Below, piece by piece: positions 27,101 through 37,400 of a stretch of 42,259 nt of DNA. The stretch comes from an uncultured Bacteroidales bacterium. Its GTDB lineage: Bacteria; Bacteroidota; Bacteroidia; Bacteroidales; Paludibacteraceae. The stretch spans positions 1 through 42,259 of the forward strand of contig CACZUS010000043.1 of the NCBI GenBank assembly GCA_902784425.1. Reading direction: 5' to 3'. How positions within the stretch are numbered: position 1 is the stretch's first letter; the number at the start of each line of letters is the position of its first letter. The notes below the pieces were generated by a model, which was not told the origin of the DNA, made no database searches, and worked only from the letters and a program-made list of their open reading frames with translations. The translations under genes and the position numbers were made by a program.

Positions 27101-29457
27101 TTTACAGTAACTGTATATTTGCGTCTACCGATACAACCATCTGCTGTCATTCCATAGAAATAGAGAGTAGTCTCATCCATCAATGTGAATGAATAATCCA
27201 TATCAGTTTTCGTAGATGAGTATGGAATCAAATCAGTTCCCGATTCATCCGTCCATTTCCAAGACGACAAGTCAGGATTAGCGAATCCCTTCAAATTGAC
27301 CGTTTCGCCTTTACATGCAGATGTTTTAAAATCAGTACCCATATCAAGGCTACCCGCACGAGTAATTGTAAATGGCTTTGTGATAGAATAGTTACGACAA
27401 TCGTCATCATAATTAGCCAAATTAGGATCCGCCAAGAACGTACCTAACACATCAGGTGTTGCCACAACAACTCTAAACTGCATCTTATCCTGAGGATAAT
27501 CTGCCGTGTTTATAATATACTGATTATCAGATTCTATACCCGAAATATTACTCCATGAAGATCCTCCATCTCCGCTATATTGGAACAAGAAACGATGATT
27601 TCCGCCAAAGAAATCCACCAACAATGTACTGACAGGAGACTCTATTGTAAACGGTTGGTCTGCACAAATAGTAGTATCCTTAGCGAAAGTACTTATATCT
27701 GAATAGGCCTCCAATGAAGGAGGAGAACAGACCATAAACTTGATGTCATCAATGATCAGGTCATTTCCTTTATCCCAATAGGAATAATCTTCGCATCGTG
27801 AACCACAAGAGGAGAAAAGTTGCATTTTCACGTCATGCGTACCCGACCCCTCAATGAAGAAACTTCCTTTCAACGGAAGCCATCCAGCATTAGCCTTAAC
27901 TACAAAATCATTGATAGCCTCAATCTCATCCCCGTTCTCATCAAAAAATTTAATTGAAACAATCGGATCTGAAAGTCCATTACTCAAGTTGGCAACCCAT
28001 GTTTCATAAAAGACTTGCTTTCCAGAACATATATTATGGAACTCTGCTTCAAAAACCACACCGCTAAAATAGTAATCCACATTGATAAACAAGGCACCAG
28101 CATTGGTTTCACCCGTAATCAAAGAGGTATGGTCTGTCGACACACCATTCATCCATGTGGCTATTGAATTACCTGCCACATCTTGATAATAAGCGCCCGA
28201 CGCCATCGGACAAACAATCGCATAATAACCATCATTAATCTGGCCACTAGCAGTATTACCATTACCACATCTGACACAAGTGTGTCCACTACCATCATCA
28301 AAATCGTTTTGAGGAATTGTATATGATAAATCAGCACGATAAGGTGGCCAAGTGGCAGGTGTGGTCGATTCATTTCCATCCTTATCCACATAAGTATGCT
28401 TGCCAGGGAATCGTCCGAAAGTTTCCCACAAAAGTGTCTTTCGAGAAGCCGGCTTACCATTCACCTCACAACAGGTGATACCCTTCACCTCCAATTCATT
28501 GGAAACGACACCATCGACAGTGCAACGGAACAACTCCGTCACATCTCCATTTTGAGGAGAAGGCATTTCATACAATGTGCTCTTCTGTGTGGATAAGGTC
28601 TGCCATGATCCGCCGCTATGTTTCACCTCCCATTTATATGTCTTCGCATTATACTCTCTATCCAAGGTTAACAATATCTGCTCACCTTTACAAGCTTCAA
28701 TACCCTGACTAGAAGATATTTTAGGATCGATTGTACCATCCACTTTTATTTCTGTGATACCAATGGCAATACCCTTACCTTTCCCATTATAACCATACAA
28801 GAGATTAAGTTCAAGAACTGGATCTGAAACAACACCCTTTATAGTCACCTGCTGTTTTTTCTGAAATGAGTTGGTGGCGACATCAACTCCTTTGTAATTA
28901 TCGTTGCTTCCCCACTCGTTAGGATTAATCATCACCTTAAAATCCACTGTCGCATCATAATTCACTCCCAAATACTTTCGGACATCCGCTGTTGTGTTTA
29001 GCACATAATAATCAATCGTGATAGTGAAATTAGTCCCCATTCGCAATCCACTTATTCGATAGTTAAAGAATGACGACATCTCCTTCATGGCTCCAGCATA
29101 CTGTACCACACACATATAATCATCCGCTTCCATAAAATCAGGATTTAGGGTACTCGGATTACCCGTCACACAATAGACATAATCCAAGTCTTCCTTCACT
29201 CGATAATTGGCACCATCTCCCGAATAAGTCGGATTCATGGAGAAAGAGTTACCTGCCATACCATACTGTTTTACTGAATTGAGATCCCAAGGTATAGAAT
29301 CTCCAGGGTAGACCATTGGTTCAAAATCTGTACCAGCAACTACCGCACCCATAACGAAATAGGATTGCAAAATTAATGCAATGAGCAATATCGTTCTCTT
29401 AAGACATGTAAGTCCCATAGCAGAAGCATTTATATTTAAATGTAACATTAGTTTCAT
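23416..29457 (-). CDS. Giant secreted multidomain Ig-like protein, T9SS type B (giant 2)
   Basis: A 2013-residue exported paralog of giant 1 with the same plan. A signal peptide (hydrophobic core LLIALILQSYFVMGA; Met1, Met4 or Met14 could start it) leads into an N-terminal domain beginning AGTDFEP. An Ig-like domain with CKGEQILLTL and the jelly-roll-like module CCEVNG...ETFG to NDLIIDDI (about 328-575) follow. Repeated Ig-like and CHU_C-associated domains lead to the T9SS type B sorting domain (1927-2013, IPEFFTPNGDGVND). It is shorter because it lacks part of an Ig domain and a block of several Ig domains present in giant 1 (junctions near 24440 and 24130). It has a well-formed promoter upstream and its own terminator. 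Function unknown; adhesion or a cell-surface structure is an inference. Confidence 0.9.
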   Translation of the reverse strand: MKLMLHLNINASAMGLTCLKRTILLIALILQSYFVMGAVVAGTDFEPMVYPGDSIPWDLNSVKQYGMAGNSFSMNPTYSGDGANYRVKEDLDYVYCVTGNPSTLNPDFMEADDYMCVVQYAGAMKEMSSFFNYRISGLRMGTNFTITIDYYVLNTTADVRKYLGVNYDATVDFKVMINPNEWGSNDNYKGVDVATNSFQKKQQVTIKGVVSDPVLELNLLYGYNGKGKGIAIGITEIKVDGTIDPKISSSQGIEACKGEQILLTLDREYNAKTYKWEVKHSGGSWQTLSTQKSTLYEMPSPQNGDVTELFRCTVDGVVSNELEVKGITCCEVNGKPASRKTLLWETFGRFPGKHTYVDKDGNESTTPATWPPYRADLSYTIPQNDFDDGSGHTCVRCGNGNTASGQINDGYYAIVCPMASGAYYQDVAGNSIATWMNGVSTDHTSLITGETNAGALFINVDYYFSGVVFEAEFHNICSGKQVFYETWVANLSNGLSDPIVSIKFFDENGDEIEAINDFVVKANAGWLPLKGSFFIEGSGTHDVKMQLFSSCGSRCEDYSYWDKGNDLIIDDIKFMVCSPPSLEAYSDISTFAKDTTICADQPFTIESPVSTLLVDFFGGNHRFLFQYSGDGGSSWSNISGIESDNQYIINTADYPQDKMQFRVVVATPDVLGTFLADPNLANYDDDCRNYSITKPFTITRAGSLDMGTDFKTSACKGETVNLKGFANPDLSSWKWTDESGTDLIPYSSTKTDMDYSFTLMDETTLYFYGMTADGCIGRRKYTVTVNPTAEISFVLDTVCGKTLLTTTVTPANATIEATLEGAAFTLSAGETEFGATSLLGELEATATATGYCKSLPATTTLIYKQIPEESLAKIDPFCEYINGNMTKSSEATTAPTLPESVNDYQVTWYSDANATILAETDLRKVAGSVSPITYYYTLTLKGCTSKPEPYEFVIKPLATVTVTETNECDLTTLTATTTPSGATVTWNGTETGSVLTLDSPEKAGIYKAVSSASNYCESEEYEVHASYYETPRQLETSSVQYLKLEAKETNGVFNTDKLIAAVKESSKNPSATVMWMGPFAKAVEPSDISFAATSPNAPQADMSVTTDTVVYYYVYQQREFGGLVLDIMTNTVICNSPLSMIEVSILGAPAPTPRDTSICVDDPIDLMDLVVINPAEGKTKDDYELVWEDGSTTAPSVSTSVSGVQTFKVMQREKNTTNISAAVSMNVRVYGVPKPTAEDVIYCLNETPVALKAEHGSTNPTQCLMADGFKWVTIAQSGATSESLNAPVPSTNEARELSYQVISSYDLGLSSGKLCYSEPTDIKVTVCQTNAPAPQTIQYIKADASDGKTFPSIKDARSPWVEETGYEYYYSALLEDASTIPTTGYSTTIPTPVYDVSTLGGGTKELYYYVYRIDKNNPKDCPSDVAKITIRISDALSPQVKDVYVCEGDAVPDLEATVSLLPGSTKTAADYDIWWYGEQDPSVVSVSPVNTVSSNTYSTGITSAVVVDHAKTTYKYYVTQKDKSTNAESMPSVVTVYVMPKPVVTPKTIPAQCEGEVLLDTCYVIENLSALSGTINKQYETVDVATESGQYGVTVSYQMEVPAGQVIVASDDVCRSEMKQIAIQIDKIESVAIGDDHAVCPSGTLTLVPHVESSTHSATQMTYNWKDNKNATYTGSSWGPVIGTMTAMEEGNGWTPFAFRNDTVREFHSCGETISLSVDYEKTEGDFVWYENGVEYGVGSTITIEATENNSHKTYEVRYINKCDTKASIDIHTNPLIGMVKGPQAICEGMQGKIDASSYAAITYEWKVDDEVVGTTPTLVVKPEKTTTYQIEMTRENCKATDSYELQVTPLPVITSVDSIGIRDREIVMEPGKGTGVFYYWVDVESSKATDNIVYNLTFAKHVVYVRDENGCETSMPFEVIAPPIIIPEFFTPNGDGVNDTWFVETLKEVYPESKVQIYDRYGKLMAEYLGGDSDGWDGLYKGVPMPSTDYWYVIDVEEIDRQFSGHFTLIRQ

Positions 29458-29512
29458 GGCGAAATAATAAAATGGTTTTCAAAAGAAATATACTATCCGA
29501 TATAATTTCCGA

Positions 29513-29543
29513 CAAATGTATAAGAAATTTCGGAATCTGCAAA
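29513..29543 (-). promoter_or_regulatory. Promoter of giant 2
   Basis: On the minus strand a -33 TTTG (29543-29540) and a -7 TACATTTG (29520-29513) are separated by exactly 19 nt, the ideal Bacteroidetes arrangement. The start codon at 29457 lies about 55 nt downstream. Confidence 0.75.
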
Positions 29544-29620
29544 ATTAAAATTGTCAATGGATTACGATATGTGGAGATACAAAGTATAATACATATCATT
29601 AGATCCACCTATAAAAATCG

Positions 29621-29653
29621 TTTTCTATAATAAAGAAAATTTTATTAACTTTG
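29621..29653 (+). promoter_or_regulatory. Promoter of guaB
   Basis: The -7 box TAACTTTG (29646-29653) is an exact match. A -33-like TTTTC (29621-29625) lies 20 nt upstream. The guaB start codon at 29701 follows 47 nt later. The promoter is divergent from that of giant 2 in a 243-nt gap. Confidence 0.6.
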
Positions 29654-29700
29654 CATAATTTTTCAAAGTCAGAAATACAATAAGAAAAAACGATATAGAT

Positions 29701-31191
29701 ATGGCTAAAATTATCAGCGATGTGTCCCACACCTTTGGAGAATTTCTTCTGATTCCGGGACTGACCACCAAAGAATGCATTCCAAGCAATGTATGTTTAC
29801 AAACGCCTTTGGTTAAATTCAAAAAAGGCGAGAAGTCTGCAATCAATCTAAACATTCCGTTTGTTTCTGCTATTATGCAAGCGGTTTCTGACTCAGGTCT
29901 CGCGATAGAATTGGCTCGTAACGGAGGTCTCTCCTTTATCTACGGATCACAACCTATCGAATCACAAGCTGAGATGGTTCGCAAAGTAAAAAACTTCAAA
30001 GCAGGTTTTGTTATCAGTGATTCTAATGTAACACCTGAGACATCGTTGGCTGATGCACTCGAATTGATACAAACTACTGGTCACTCCACTATCGGTGTCA
30101 CAACAGATGGTACACCTAATGGAAAATTGGAAGGTATATTGACTAGCAGAGACTATCGTGTCGACAAAGTTGATTTATCTGCTCCTGTGAAGAATTTCAT
30201 GACCCCATTTGCCAAATTAACAGTAGGTCATATTGGAATCTCCCTAAGCGAAGCCAATACGATTATTTGGGATCACAAGTTAAATACGCTTCCTATTATC
30301 GACAAGGACCAAAAGTTGCAATACTTTGTTTTCCGCAAGGACTATGATAGTCATCATGCCAATCCTCGTGAATTGTCAGATGAAAGCAAAAAGCTATTGG
30401 TAGGTGCTGGAATCAATTCTCGTGATTATGAGAAGCGTGTTCCTGCATTAGTAGAGGCTGGCGTTGACGTTCTCTGTATCGATTCTTCCGACGGTTTCTC
30501 TGAATGGCAAAAAGATACCCTTCAATGGATTAAATCTAAATATGGAGACAAAGTAAAATGTGGCGCAGGTAATGTTGTGGATGCAGAAGGATTCCAATAC
30601 TTAGTAGACGCTGGTGCTGATTTCATCAAAGTGGGAATCGGTGGTGGTTCTATTTGTATCACACGTGAGCAAAAAGGTATCGGACGTGGTCAAGCTACTG
30701 CATTGATGGATGTAGCAAAGGCTCGTGACGAATATTTTGCAAAGACAGGTATCTATGTTCCTATCTGCAGTGATGGAGGTCTTGTTCATGACTATCACAT
30801 GACATTAGCATTGGCAATGGGTGCTGATTTCTTAATGATGGGTAGATACTTCGCAAGATTCGACGAATCACCTACCAAGAAACTGACAATCGGCAATCGT
30901 ATTGTTAAGGAATACTGGGGTGAAGGATCCAACCGTGCTAAGAACTGGCAAAGATACGACATGGGAGGAAGTGCCAATTTGAAATTTGAAGAGGGTGTCG
31001 ATAGTTACGTTCCTTATGCAGGAAAGATGAAAGACAACTTGAACCAAACATTGGCAAAGATGATTTCAACCATGTGTAGTTGTGGTGCCATTTCCATTCC
31101 ACAATTGCAGAAAGACGCGAAAATAACATTGGTATCATCCACTTCCATCATTGAAGGTGGAGCACACGATGTTATCCTAAAAGAGTCTTAA
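29701..31191 (+). CDS. guaB: IMP dehydrogenase
   Basis: A 496-residue IMP dehydrogenase, the NAD-dependent enzyme converting IMP to XMP in guanine nucleotide synthesis. The (beta/alpha)8 barrel is interrupted by two CBS domains (about 105-225, with the first ending GILTSRDYR). The catalytic loop [18 protein letters not shown] has the nucleophile Cys319. The flap region with [18 protein letters not shown] follows and differs somewhat from the enterobacterial flap. This sequence type is standard in Bacteroidales. It is monocistronic, with a promoter upstream and a strong terminator downstream, and is inserted between the second and third giant genes on the opposite strand. Confidence 0.94.
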   Translation: MAKIISDVSHTFGEFLLIPGLTTKECIPSNVCLQTPLVKFKKGEKSAINLNIPFVSAIMQAVSDSGLAIELARNGGLSFIYGSQPIESQAEMVRKVKNFKAGFVISDSNVTPETSLADALELIQTTGHSTIGVTTDGTPNGKLEGILTSRDYRVDKVDLSAPVKNFMTPFAKLTVGHIGISLSEANTIIWDHKLNTLPIIDKDQKLQYFVFRKDYDSHHANPRELSDESKKLLVGAGINSRDYEKRVPALVEAGVDVLCIDSSDGFSEWQKDTLQWIKSKYGDKVKCGAGNVVDAEGFQYLVDAGADFIKVGIGGGSICITREQKGIGRGQATALMDVAKARDEYFAKTGIYVPICSDGGLVHDYHMTLALAMGADFLMMGRYFARFDESPTKKLTIGNRIVKEYWGEGSNRAKNWQRYDMGGSANLKFEEGVDSYVPYAGKMKDNLNQTLAKMISTMCSCGAISIPQLQKDAKITLVSSTSIIEGGAHDVILKES

Positions 31192-31219
31192 TTCGAAAGT
31201 TTATACTACTTCAAATAGG

Positions 31220-31252
31220 GTGTGTCAAAATTCGTTTTGACACACTTTTTTT
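31220..31252 (+). terminator. Rho-independent terminator of guaB
   Basis: A perfect 11-bp stem GTGTGTCAAAA / TTTTGACACAC (31220-31230, 31235-31245) with a TTCG loop is followed by seven T (31246-31252). The remaining part of the 235-nt convergent gap holds only the opposing terminator. Confidence 0.95.
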
Positions 31253-31352
31253 ATCTTGAGATGAACCGAACCACACGAATCATGAAGACGACTGAAGATG
31301 ATTGCATAAAATATTAATATTACAGCTATAAAAAAATCACAAGAGGAAGTAT

Positions 31353-31384
31353 AAAAAAGCCCAAAACGCATCTGCATTTCGGGC
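31353..31384 (-). terminator. Rho-independent terminator of giant 3
   Basis: Two 12-nt arms (31359-31370, 31373-31384) pair completely in the minus-strand RNA, with two G-U wobbles. They are followed by six T (31358-31353). It lies about 43 nt after the giant 3 stop codon. Confidence 0.88.
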
Positions 31385-31426
31385 TTTTAATATTTAAATT
31401 GGATCTCAACGAGGAGACCTAACGTA

Positions 31427-34400
31427 TCATCGAATCTTTATAATCTCAATCGTACCATTTACTAATGAGCCATCTGACATCTCAACTTGATGGAAGTAAA
31501 CACCAGGATCAGCCATACGTCCATTATGAGTACCATCCCATCCATTATCACCTACGAAAATCTTTTGTCCATAGCGGTCAAATATTATCACACGATGACG
31601 CTCCATAAAGATATCATTCAAACCATCTTTAGTATGAGGAGTAAATGCTGTTGGAACCTCTGGAAGAACATTAACCTTCGTCAATGCACTTGGAACAGCA
31701 GGACAAACACCGTTTGTAACTGTCACATAGTAATAAGATGTATCTGCTGGCATATCAATAATGGTTGGATCTTCTCCAAAATTGAAGATAGCCAAAGCCA
31801 CATCCTCTTCATCATCAGGATCATTAAAGACGAAGTCTGAAGCAGCAGTAAAGGCATCATAGTCTCTTAAATCATACTCACCAACAACACGATGCCATAT
31901 CAAATAATCATAGCCATATGTAGCAGAAACAGAAAGGATAATACCCTCACCCACCCATATTCTAGCAGGATTACTTGGATCTGTGGTGATTGTGATTTCA
32001 CCTGGGAGATATCGTTTATGTACGTTTAACAGAATCGAATCTCTTGAGTGCAACTTATTAGCAACCAACGAATCATACTTTGCCATATCATAGTTAAGAT
32101 ATGCTAAAGTATCTTCTTTAGTACGTAAATTCACCGAGCAGAAAGATAAATGAGAATCGAGTGAAGATGTCACGCCACAACTATTCTCTGCGTAGAAGAC
32201 TAATGATTTTTCATGATCATCAAATAGCACAAGACCTTTCTCTGAATCTTCATAATCAAATAGTTCGCCATTCTTAGTCCAGTATGTCTTAACACTATCC
32301 GTTCCCATGTCATCAATACACTTCACATACGAAGAAAGGTCGACATAACTATTTTCGCAAATTGGCAATATTGTTGATTCTAGATCCACCTTTGGACGTT
32401 CCTTTATATTCGCTTTCAATGAAGCTGTATCAAAACATCCAGACAATGTATCCATAGCTACAATTGTATAAATGCCAGATTCACTACGTTGATGCAAAGT
32501 TGCATACAACTCAACCAAACTATCTACATTTGTACTACCGCCCAACTTCTTTTCAAACTCATGCCAGTATGTCTTAGGATTATTACTGAACATCAAATTG
32601 TCATATGTAACATTTGTTCCACGATAGTAATCATATACAAATGTACCTCTTGTTGATCCAATTGATCCGTCAAACTCATCAATATATTCAAGAGATCCAT
32701 CTGTTGTACGAACTCTTTGCGTATTAAGACTTATACCACGATCATCTGTCACGCAGGTATCTATATCATAAGTTTTAAGTTTAACAATAAACTCAACATG
32801 TTGAACCTTTACCAACTTTATCAAAGTAGTATCGTTACCACACAAATCATGAATCGTTAATTTAACATATGTAGAAGAGTCTAATTGAGTACCTGGCGCA
32901 GGATCTTGTGTCACAGTAATACCCACTGTACCAGTACACTCATCAACAATGTTATCTTTTATCTTATCATATAGATTAGGAGCCAAGAATTTACAATCTC
33001 CAAACAAGTCAGCCAAAGTATATGAATCCCAATTTACTGGTGCTGTAAAGACTGGCGGTGTTGTATCACGAATACTAATTGTTTGAACCGTCGTTGTCTC
33101 ATTTCCACATCGGTCAACAGCCTTATAGGTTCTTACAATATCATAGTTATAATACTCACAAGACGCTGTATCCAAACTTCTATTATTGGTCTCTGTAACC
33201 GTCATTTTTGGATTAGGGTCACAGTTATCAACAGCCTTCACATCCTCCGGTGAAGGAATATCATCAGTACAACCAATAGTAATATCTGTCAATGATGGAG
33301 AGAACCATGGAGCCACCGTATCTTTGATAGACATAACCTGATCACACGTAACCTCAATACCGCGTTTGTTCAGAACAACGTATGTACGTGTAAAGACCGA
33401 ATTACAACTATCATTGCTCAACGTCTCTCTATAAGTGAACGTTGAAGGATCAATCTTATTTTCATCAGAGACATCACCTCCTGCTAATTTGAATTCAGCA
33501 TATGTCTGATATGGTGCTGGGACGTCTTCCGTACATGCGAACACCTTACCATTCAAATCTTGCGGACAATACAACTCTTGCGTATTGCTAACGACAACAG
33601 TTTGCTGGCAGTACTTGGAATTACCCGATTTGTCTCTAAAGTCCCAAGTAATTGTCGTCGTACCTACAGGATAATTATCTTCCAATTCTTTACCATCACT
33701 ACGAGTAGGTATTGCTACAATATCACCATCACATATATCCGTAGTAGAAGGAATCTTTAAACCAACAGCAAGCACTTCCGCATAAGAAACGGAATCATTT
33801 GCAGGTGAATTCTCATCAACAAACGCCTTGATTTCTTTCAAAGAGCTACAATCAAAATCAACAGGGAATGTATCCTTAACAATCACATTCTGGTAACAGA
33901 TCTTAGGAGTCGTACTATGAGGGCTCTTGAATGTCCATGTGATAACCGTTGTGTCTCGAGGATAAATATCACCTAGACCCTTACCATCACCTCTTGTTGG
34001 AACACCTGGAACGGAATCATTCGTACATGCATCCAACGCGAAATGATTAGGCAACACCAATTCACCCGCAGGCAATTCACATTGATCTGGTTCCAAGAAC
34101 ATAAAGGTATCCTTTAATGATTTACAATCAAAGATTGGTTCTAGATCACTTAAAATATGAACATATTGTTCACAAGTGGAAACGATCGTTGTGAAATCAC
34201 TAATGAATGTCCATACGATTGTATCATATCCAGCCACGTAAGAATCTGTCATACTTCTTCCACTCTTTCTCGTTCCTACACCAGGGACAGGAGCATCTGT
34301 ACAATAATCCTTCGCAATTGGAGCTGTAATATTCAGGTCCGCAGCAGAAATCTCACATACTCCGTGCAACTCTTTCGTGATCGGACTGTTATTTAATGAG

Positions 34401-37400
34401 TCACAATTAAATTTCACAGGGAAATCACTTCTGACCCATACATATTGTTCACAGAAAGCAGGTTTTATAGAATATTCACTATTGAATGTCCAAATGATGG
34501 TATCTCGACCTACAGGATAAGGATCAGTCATACTTCTTCCGCTTGTTCTGCGACCCTCACCCATTACAGGATCACCCGTACAATAATCTTTAGCATAAGG
34601 TGTGTTAATATTCATCTCTGCCGCAGACAACTCACATTTTCCTTGTGCATATCTTTCTATAGGAGCTTCCTTTATAGAATCACAATTAGCAATAGGAGGG
34701 AAGTCACTCTGAATATAAACATATTGTTCACACGTAATGACTATATTAGAATATTTACTTCTGAATGACCAAATAATCGTATCACGACCTACAGGATAAG
34801 GATCTGTCATAGCCTTACCGCTTGTTCTACGACCTTCACCCTGCACCTTCTCACTTGAGCAACCATCCACACCAATAGGGTATTCTAAATTCATCAACTC
34901 GTATGGTATGCTACATTCTCCATGCACCACTCTCTCAATAGGAGTATTTCTTAACGAATCACAATCGATGACAACTGGTTCATTAACACCCACTTCCACC
35001 AAGATAGAATCTGCCACATCTTCACAAATACCATCAGAAAGGACTAACTTAAATTCATACGTGCCACTCTTTTCCACCACAAAATCGAAAGACAATCCTG
35101 TTCCTCCCATCGGTTTGTCATCCATATACCATTGGAAAGATTTTATCAAATTTTCAGCATCAGGATTATCCAAAGTAGCCGTAATAGGCAACTTGTCACC
35201 CGGAGCCAAACATTCTTTTCCATCTCCACCCGGATCCTGCAATGTGAATTCATAACCATTCAAATTCACTTCATCACCCAATGATCTGTTTGTACCTGAG
35301 CACTCTTCATCTAAGGCCGACATGTAGAATGTTTCTGTCATTCCAGGCACAAAAATATCTGGATATTGTGACTTAACAATAGTATCAAAATAAACGGATT
35401 CTCCCTCTATTATATCTATCGTATGATTGTAGAAATGATTTGCATCATATATATTGAATGTTTTCAAATTTTTCACAGCAGCAGCTGAGGAGAACGAAGC
35501 CTTTAAGAAAATCGTATCTGAAGTTTTCAAACAAATTTCTTTCGTCAAAGCTTCCAACGTCAAATTAAATGCTCCTGTTCTAATCTCCACTGTTGAAATC
35601 TCTGTAGATGAAGGATTTAAAATCACACCACACATTGCGGTTTCCGTAGATATGATACTTGCACTTAAAGTCATACCAACATGATCCACCAAATCTCTAT
35701 ATCTCATCACCAAAACTCTACCATCAGTGGTCGTATCAACAATATCCCCATTTCCATATAACAAACGCCAATTGTATTTCAAAATGTTAAATGACGAATT
35801 GATAGGACTTGTGCTAGCAGTGAATGACATCAATGGAGTGTCTTCATCCTGACCTGGCGTCACACAAACTGGGCTTCCGCTTGGAGTTGTCTTAACTGTG
35901 AAAGATATGTTCTGCACTGTATAAGGTATCTCCAATGGTTCTGCAGATGCACAGAAGTCATCTCCGCTGTTATCAACCTTAACATATAACATACCTGAGA
36001 TTGAAGAGGTTTCTGACAATCCATCAGGGCGGAATACCTGAGTAGCATCATCTACCTCAACAACTTTACCTGGAATTGACCAATTCCATATCAAGTGAGC
36101 ATCTGGTACATCCTTATTGATGTGTACTAGGACAGAATCACAACCAGTTGCGGTATCTCCTTCGAACGATAATTCAACAATGTGTTTTGGACTTAAAGTG
36201 AATTTCTGCTCATGCTCACATATATCTGCATCCTTAGCAACATATGTAAGTGTAGCTATACCATCGAAGTCGGTATCCAACACTTTATTGTTGTTGCGGT
36301 CAAAGATAGAAACTGTCTTGTTTTCACCAATAACCAATTTCACAGAATCTGAAGAGATACCCGTCACTTCTGTAGTATCAACAATGATATTACCATGCGA
36401 ATCTTTCCAGAAAATCTTATATGTATGATTTGGATCGATCAACGAACGACAACCTGTAATGAATACAGAATCACCTTCCACATAACAGATTCTCTTATCC
36501 TGATCCGGACACATCGGTCCTCCATACATATTCATCACATTAATATCAGACTCTGCCACCAAGAATTCGTTACATACATCAGTAGGATTGCTTGCTACTG
36601 TACGCAACTCATTAACAGATGAACCGATAATAACACGATACTTCACATTACCAACGAATCGAGGATCTGCAACAGAAACAATCACGTTGGTTTTGTTATA
36701 GGACTGTGCATTGGCATAGTCCAACATATCCACCCATTCCTTCGTCTGCTTGTCTTGGTATTGGAACAAATATACTGGGTTCTTTATATAATCACCTTTT
36801 TGAGTGGCAACCAACTCCACGTCACGTCCGTCACATACCACAACATCACCTGTAATCAAATTACCATCGATGTTAGCCGATAATTCAGCTTTTGGCAAAC
36901 ATACGGAGAACATGATATCATCAATCAACATATCATTACCATCTCCAGCAAGACCATTGTTATAAAGAACTACCCACAATGAGTGTACTTTCTTTCCTGG
37001 TTCCAATTGAACATATTGTTCAATGTGTTTCCACTCTGTTGAAGCGGATGGCAAATCACCTGATTCAATATCACTGTTCAGAATATTAACTGGATCTATA
37101 TCATCCATTGCCTTATACGAAATTGGCAATATACCAGTTCCATCGATATCTGCCAACAAAAAGACAGAGATGTTTACTGGATTCATTCGCTTATTTGGAT
37201 CTGCTGAACTGAACTCTTTTTTCGTTGCGTTACGAACGTTCATACTAAACGAGAATCTATCCGCTGCACATGTCAAATTCACCTTCTGAGCATATATAGC
37301 TGATTTAGAGTATTTTGTTTCTCCAGAGTTTACAAACAGCATAGCTCCATTCACATTACCCGTAGCATCAGAACAATCCAAGAAATCTCCATGATCATGT

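Noticed and set aside
33569-34963. Regular 279-nt spacing as a DNA satellite or CRISPR-like array
   Set aside because: The periodicity is at protein-domain level inside one open frame, with diverged DNA and no short identical repeats.
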